Positions 61,285 to 64,000 of a stretch of 64,000 bases of DNA are shown piece after piece. Both the position numbers and the translations under genes were made by a program. This DNA comes from CBDHGY01 sp965263325 (GTDB lineage: Bacteria; Pseudomonadota; Alphaproteobacteria; Caulobacterales; Hyphomonadaceae): contig CBDHGY010000002.1 in the NCBI GenBank assembly GCA_965263325.1, positions 992,001 through 1,056,000 on the forward strand, read 5' to 3'. Positions within the stretch are counted from its first letter, which is position 1. Every line of letters begins with the position of its first letter. The notes below the pieces were generated by a model. That model ran no database searches, had not been told where the DNA came from, and was given only the letters and a program-made list of their open reading frames with translations.

Positions 61285-62037
61285 CTAGTGCGCGTTGCCT
61301 CCAATACTATTCCCATGAAGCGTGTAGGCCCCATTCTCAAATTTGAACCCGTAAAACGCGAGCGCGTTTTCGATATCGGGTGTGACGCCGCTAATCTTCG
61401 CGCTGTAGCGAACCGGTTCAGACGTTGCCATGTAAAACACAACATCAAATTTCTCTCCGAGCGCTGAACTTCCCGTCAGATTGGCCACCAAGTCGCCATC
61501 TTCACAGGACAATGATCCTGTCAGATCCGGCCAGTCTTTTTGCAATTGGTGCCCCACAAGACGCACAACATCTGTTTGCAGCGAGCCGCTGGCTTCTACA
61601 CAACCATCATAACGCTGCCAGGAAATATCTGCCTGGGACATCCGAAAAGTCGCTTCGGCTTGTTTCAGTTCTTCAACCAAATCTGGAATGTCGGAAAGAG
61701 AGACTGCAAGCGAAACGTTTTCAGCCGAGTATCTATTCGCACTAACTGATATATTTCCAACGCCTTGTCCCATCGGGCCAGCCCATTGCGCATCATAAGC
61801 GAGCGATCCAGTCAGCAGGCTGGTTGGACGAAGACTTAGATCAAGCGCTCCAACCTTTCTTTGCTGAACCGCAATGTCGGTTACTTGCCCCCGCCAAATT
61901 GTGCCGCGCGCCTGAGTCCAGGAGACGCCTGAAGACGCTATGCCAGATTGACGAAGCGCGAACGACAAAGGCGTCTGCCAAATCAACCCGCCAATAAAAC
62001 CGGCGACAATCAACAAAGAGATGCCTGCTGCACGCAT
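61285..62037 (-). CDS. gspN: Type II secretion system protein N
   Basis: A 250-residue protein with one N-terminal membrane helix (LLIVAGFIGGLIWQTPLSFA) and a periplasmic beta-rich domain with the GspN pattern GVSWTQARGTIWRGQVTDI, then LSLRPTSLLTGSLAYDAQW. GspN is an accessory inner-membrane subunit of some type II systems. Its start overlaps the gspM stop by one base (TGATG). Confidence 0.88.
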   Translation of the reverse strand: MRAAGISLLIVAGFIGGLIWQTPLSFALRQSGIASSGVSWTQARGTIWRGQVTDIAVQQRKVGALDLSLRPTSLLTGSLAYDAQWAGPMGQGVGNISVSANRYSAENVSLAVSLSDIPDLVEELKQAEATFRMSQADISWQRYDGCVEASGSLQTDVVRLVGHQLQKDWPDLTGSLSCEDGDLVANLTGSSALGEKFDVVFYMATSEPVRYSAKISGVTPDIENALAFYGFKFENGAYTLHGNSIGGNAH

Positions 62038-62519
62038 CAGCTCTTGCCACCTCTAAAAGCGATGCTGGCACGAACACCGCCGCTCGCATCTCCAGAAAGC
62101 GAAATACTTGTCGGGCGCGCGCCATGCTGCACTTGGATATCAGCCAACCAAGCATACAGGATCTGCGGGCTGGCATTGTCCATAATCATTATGACCTCGT
62201 CCCCATTACCACCCTGTATTCTGGAGATTGCCAATCCCCTTTGTGCAGCGATCGTTAAGGCCGCTGTTCGAAGTTCCGAAACAGACGACTGACTTGTAGT
62301 ACCAGAAATCGCGGCCTGATCGCGCTTAATTATTGCATCAGAACTTGTCACAGCATCGAGAGTCTGCATTGCCTGAAGGTTTCGAAGCTCTCGCTCAGTA
62401 TGGGTCTGAAGGACTGGGATCAGCAAAAATTGGACAACAGCCGCAAGCACGATGAGTACGCCAAATACCTGTATGAGCAATTTTTCACGCGGTTCACGGG
62501 CATCCCACCATTCCATCAT
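62037..62519 (-). CDS. gspM: Type II secretion system protein M
   Basis: A 160-residue inner-membrane protein. It has a short cytoplasmic N-terminus (WWDAREPREKLLIQVFG), one helix (about 15-33), and a periplasmic ferredoxin-like domain. WWxxR-E near the start is a known GspM mark. GspM binds GspL. The start overlaps gspL by 4 bases. Confidence 0.88.
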   Translation of the reverse strand: MMEWWDAREPREKLLIQVFGVLIVLAAVVQFLLIPVLQTHTERELRNLQAMQTLDAVTSSDAIIKRDQAAISGTTSQSSVSELRTAALTIAAQRGLAISRIQGGNGDEVIMIMDNASPQILYAWLADIQVQHGARPTSISLSGDASGGVRASIAFRGGKS

Positions 62520-63658
62520 TGTGCCAGCTCCATGCTGATCTCGCCGGAAACCCGGCCAGCTTGCTGGCGCATTTCCCCGATTTGTACTTTCACTCCAGCT
62601 TTCTCAATATGGTCTTTCAGCAATTGCTCGTCGCCAAAATTCTCATAGGAGATCCGGGCGCGCATCGTCCCTCCATCCTCGTCATAGCGTAGGGATTGAA
62701 TTCCAGGACTGCCGATAGCCTCGACCCCAGCATATAAAACGGCGCTGGCACTTCTGAAATCTATACTTCCACGCGTGCTACCTGGATCTCGCAGTGCCTG
62801 GATAATATTTCGCGGTACGGGTTCACTTGGAAAAGCGGTGGTATAAATCGAACGGGAAGCAGATGCCATTTGATCTGTCAGTTGATCCAGGGCGCGATTT
62901 TCCAAAGCGACAGTCGAGATCCAGGCAAACGCCGTCGCCGCAGCGAGCGCAGCTGGCAGGCGCCATTCTACCCAGTTGACGTCGCCGCCGCGGCGCAGTG
63001 CAAAACTCCCCTGCCGCAGGTTTATAAGGTGTTCTGCAGAATGCGCCCAACCAAGAAGCGCTTGGGTCGGTTCAACATCGCTCGCTCCAGTAACGGCCAG
63101 TCGCCGAGCAAGATCATCGCCGTATACAGCTAGCTGAGACTTTGACGGCACAAAAATGGCGCTGATGACATCATCAGTCATCGCTGAATCTAGAGAGAAG
63201 CGCTTGGCTTGTTTTCGGCCAATGATCCGATCACCCAAATCAACCGCGAAATGTCCGGCGGGAATAACGGAGGCATCTGCCACAAGCTGCGCGCCTCGCA
63301 GATCCTTATTTTCTTCGATGCGTTTCAACCATGCCCTCATGATTTCTGGTGAGCAGGCATGAAGCTCTCGGGTCGCACCATTGGCAGGTTTTGGCCCCAG
63401 CGCTAAGTGGACGTCTTCAGCGGGAACCGCCAGCTCATCCTCGATTGCATAAGGCGCAGCCCGGCGTGCCTCTGCTTCATTTCGTGTGGGCAGACGAACT
63501 TCATAGATACCAACATCCGTACTGGGCACGAGAATGATTAACTGCTGGGCACCAGCGACATCCGATTGACTTGCGACAACGAACCCTTTTGGGCGCTTTT
63601 TGTAGAACACAAGCGGAGCATCCAGGTTCGTGGGCATTACGCCAATAATTCGGGTCAT
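62516..63658 (-). CDS. gspL: Type II secretion system protein L
   Basis: A 380-residue protein with a cytoplasmic actin-like domain (about 1-225, with AAPYAIEDELA), one membrane helix near 240-255 (LPAALAAATAFAWISTVAL), and a periplasmic ferredoxin-like domain. The ATG at 63658 has AAGGAGGG upstream. GspL recruits the GspE ATPase. It overlaps gspK upstream by 4 bases. Confidence 0.9.
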   Translation of the reverse strand: MTRIIGVMPTNLDAPLVFYKKRPKGFVVASQSDVAGAQQLIILVPSTDVGIYEVRLPTRNEAEARRAAPYAIEDELAVPAEDVHLALGPKPANGATRELHACSPEIMRAWLKRIEENKDLRGAQLVADASVIPAGHFAVDLGDRIIGRKQAKRFSLDSAMTDDVISAIFVPSKSQLAVYGDDLARRLAVTGASDVEPTQALLGWAHSAEHLINLRQGSFALRRGGDVNWVEWRLPAALAAATAFAWISTVALENRALDQLTDQMASASRSIYTTAFPSEPVPRNIIQALRDPGSTRGSIDFRSASAVLYAGVEAIGSPGIQSLRYDEDGGTMRARISYENFGDEQLLKDHIEKAGVKVQIGEMRQQAGRVSGEISMELAQ

Positions 63659-64000
63659 CTCTGCCCTCCTTCGCGCCGCCATACCAAGGTGACGCCAGAT
63701 TGAGGTGTTGCCTCAAACAGGTAGTCACCATAAGCGGATTGGTCAGGCGAAATCAGATTTACACTCATTTTATAATGCCGCGTGGTTACAGAGATATTCT
63801 CCGTCATTCTGGCCTTTTCTGCAATCTGGCGGATATCGTCCAGCTCTAAAAATTCCTCAATGCTGAGCCAACCATTGGCTGGTCGGGAGGTTATCAGCCC
63901 CCGCGCCACATCAACGCTCATCTCCCTGCTGAACAATGCCTGCAGGAGCGGAGCCTGATCGGGTGTCAGGACATTGATATTAAGGCGGTTTTGAATTGTT
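63655..64000 (-). CDS. gspK: Type II secretion system protein K, C-terminal fragment
   Basis: The C-terminal 115 or so codons; the gene runs off the right edge. The reading from the edge gives NRLNINVLTPDQAPLL, a form of the GspK motif KVNVNTAS..VL, followed by ITSRPANGWLSIEEFLEL, the helix-hairpin region of this minor pseudopilin. GspK caps the pseudopilus. It overlaps gspL by 4 bases, and the operon order K-L-M-N is the usual one. Confidence 0.88.
   Translation of the reverse strand, partial: TIQNRLNINVLTPDQAPLLQALFSREMSVDVARGLITSRPANGWLSIEEFLELDDIRQIAEKARMTENISVTTRHYKMSVNLISPDQSAYGDYLFEATPQSGVTLVWRREGGQR

Noticed and set aside
1..64000. CRISPR array, insertion sequence, prophage or integron
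   Set aside because: No regularly spaced direct repeats, transposase, integrase or phage genes were seen.

Overview
The window reads as chromosome of a free-living Gram-negative alphaproteobacterium, most likely close to the Hyphomonadaceae/Caulobacterales. The clues are a type-2 (COX15-like) heme A synthase, a class II (plant-type) DAHP synthase, a System I cytochrome c maturation set, a Caulobacter-style TonB-dependent receptor, a SAM-II riboswitch in front of metA, and one perfect TTAA-N7-TTAA CtrA-type box. The placement is inferred from gene content, not from a marker phylogeny. No insertion sequence, prophage, CRISPR array or integrase was seen. Gene density is high and many neighbours overlap by 1 to 4 bases.

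Layout. 1-5.9 kb: minus-strand amino-acid and ribosome genes (hom fragment, aminotransferase, argC, rpsI, rplM), a lipoprotein gene and ctaA. 6-13.8 kb: a DUF2842 membrane protein, a decayed phosphatidylserine decarboxylase-like gene behind an Atm1-type exporter, a TetR regulator, a LOG-family hydrolase, gltX and two lipoproteins. 13.8-20.4 kb: nadE, a DegT aminotransferase/Gfo-Idh oxidoreductase pair, a CurA-like reductase operon and an HU gene. 20.4-29.3 kb: a MATE exporter, aroG, a lone TIR-ParA fusion gene, gor, rpiA-glmU and gph. 29.3-36 kb: a minus-strand run from a SAM-II riboswitch and metA through two acyl-CoA dehydrogenases, an acyltransferase and a YjbR protein, beside a hybrid histidine kinase that lacks its phospho-accepting histidine. 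36-43.5 kb: gamma-glutamyltransferase, a P1 peptidase, tRNA-Arg(ACG), mmsB, mmsA and a GST-like gene. 43.6-52.7 kb: a TonB receptor/lipoprotein phosphatase operon, a fatty acid hydroxylase behind an APC permease with a regulatory tail, and nhaA with a structured leader. 52.7-60.6 kb: an OxyR-like regulator and two convergent ccm half-operons (ccmABCDG against ccmIEFH). 60.8-64 kb: the distal end of a type II secretion operon (gspK-L-M-N) and a trailing lipoprotein.

How the genes work together. The ccm genes give a complete heme-delivery and cytochrome c assembly route, and ctaA supplies heme A for terminal oxidases. mmsA and mmsB cover the end of valine catabolism. hom and metA lie in homoserine/methionine synthesis, and MetA has Glu111, which predicts acetyl-CoA rather than succinyl-CoA use. 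The strongest candidates for new biology are the TIR-ParA fusion (23416-24726), the histidine-less hybrid kinase (34454-36040), the decayed Psd-like protein (6183-7082), the structured nhaA leader (52321-52419) and the TonB receptor/phosphatase operon.
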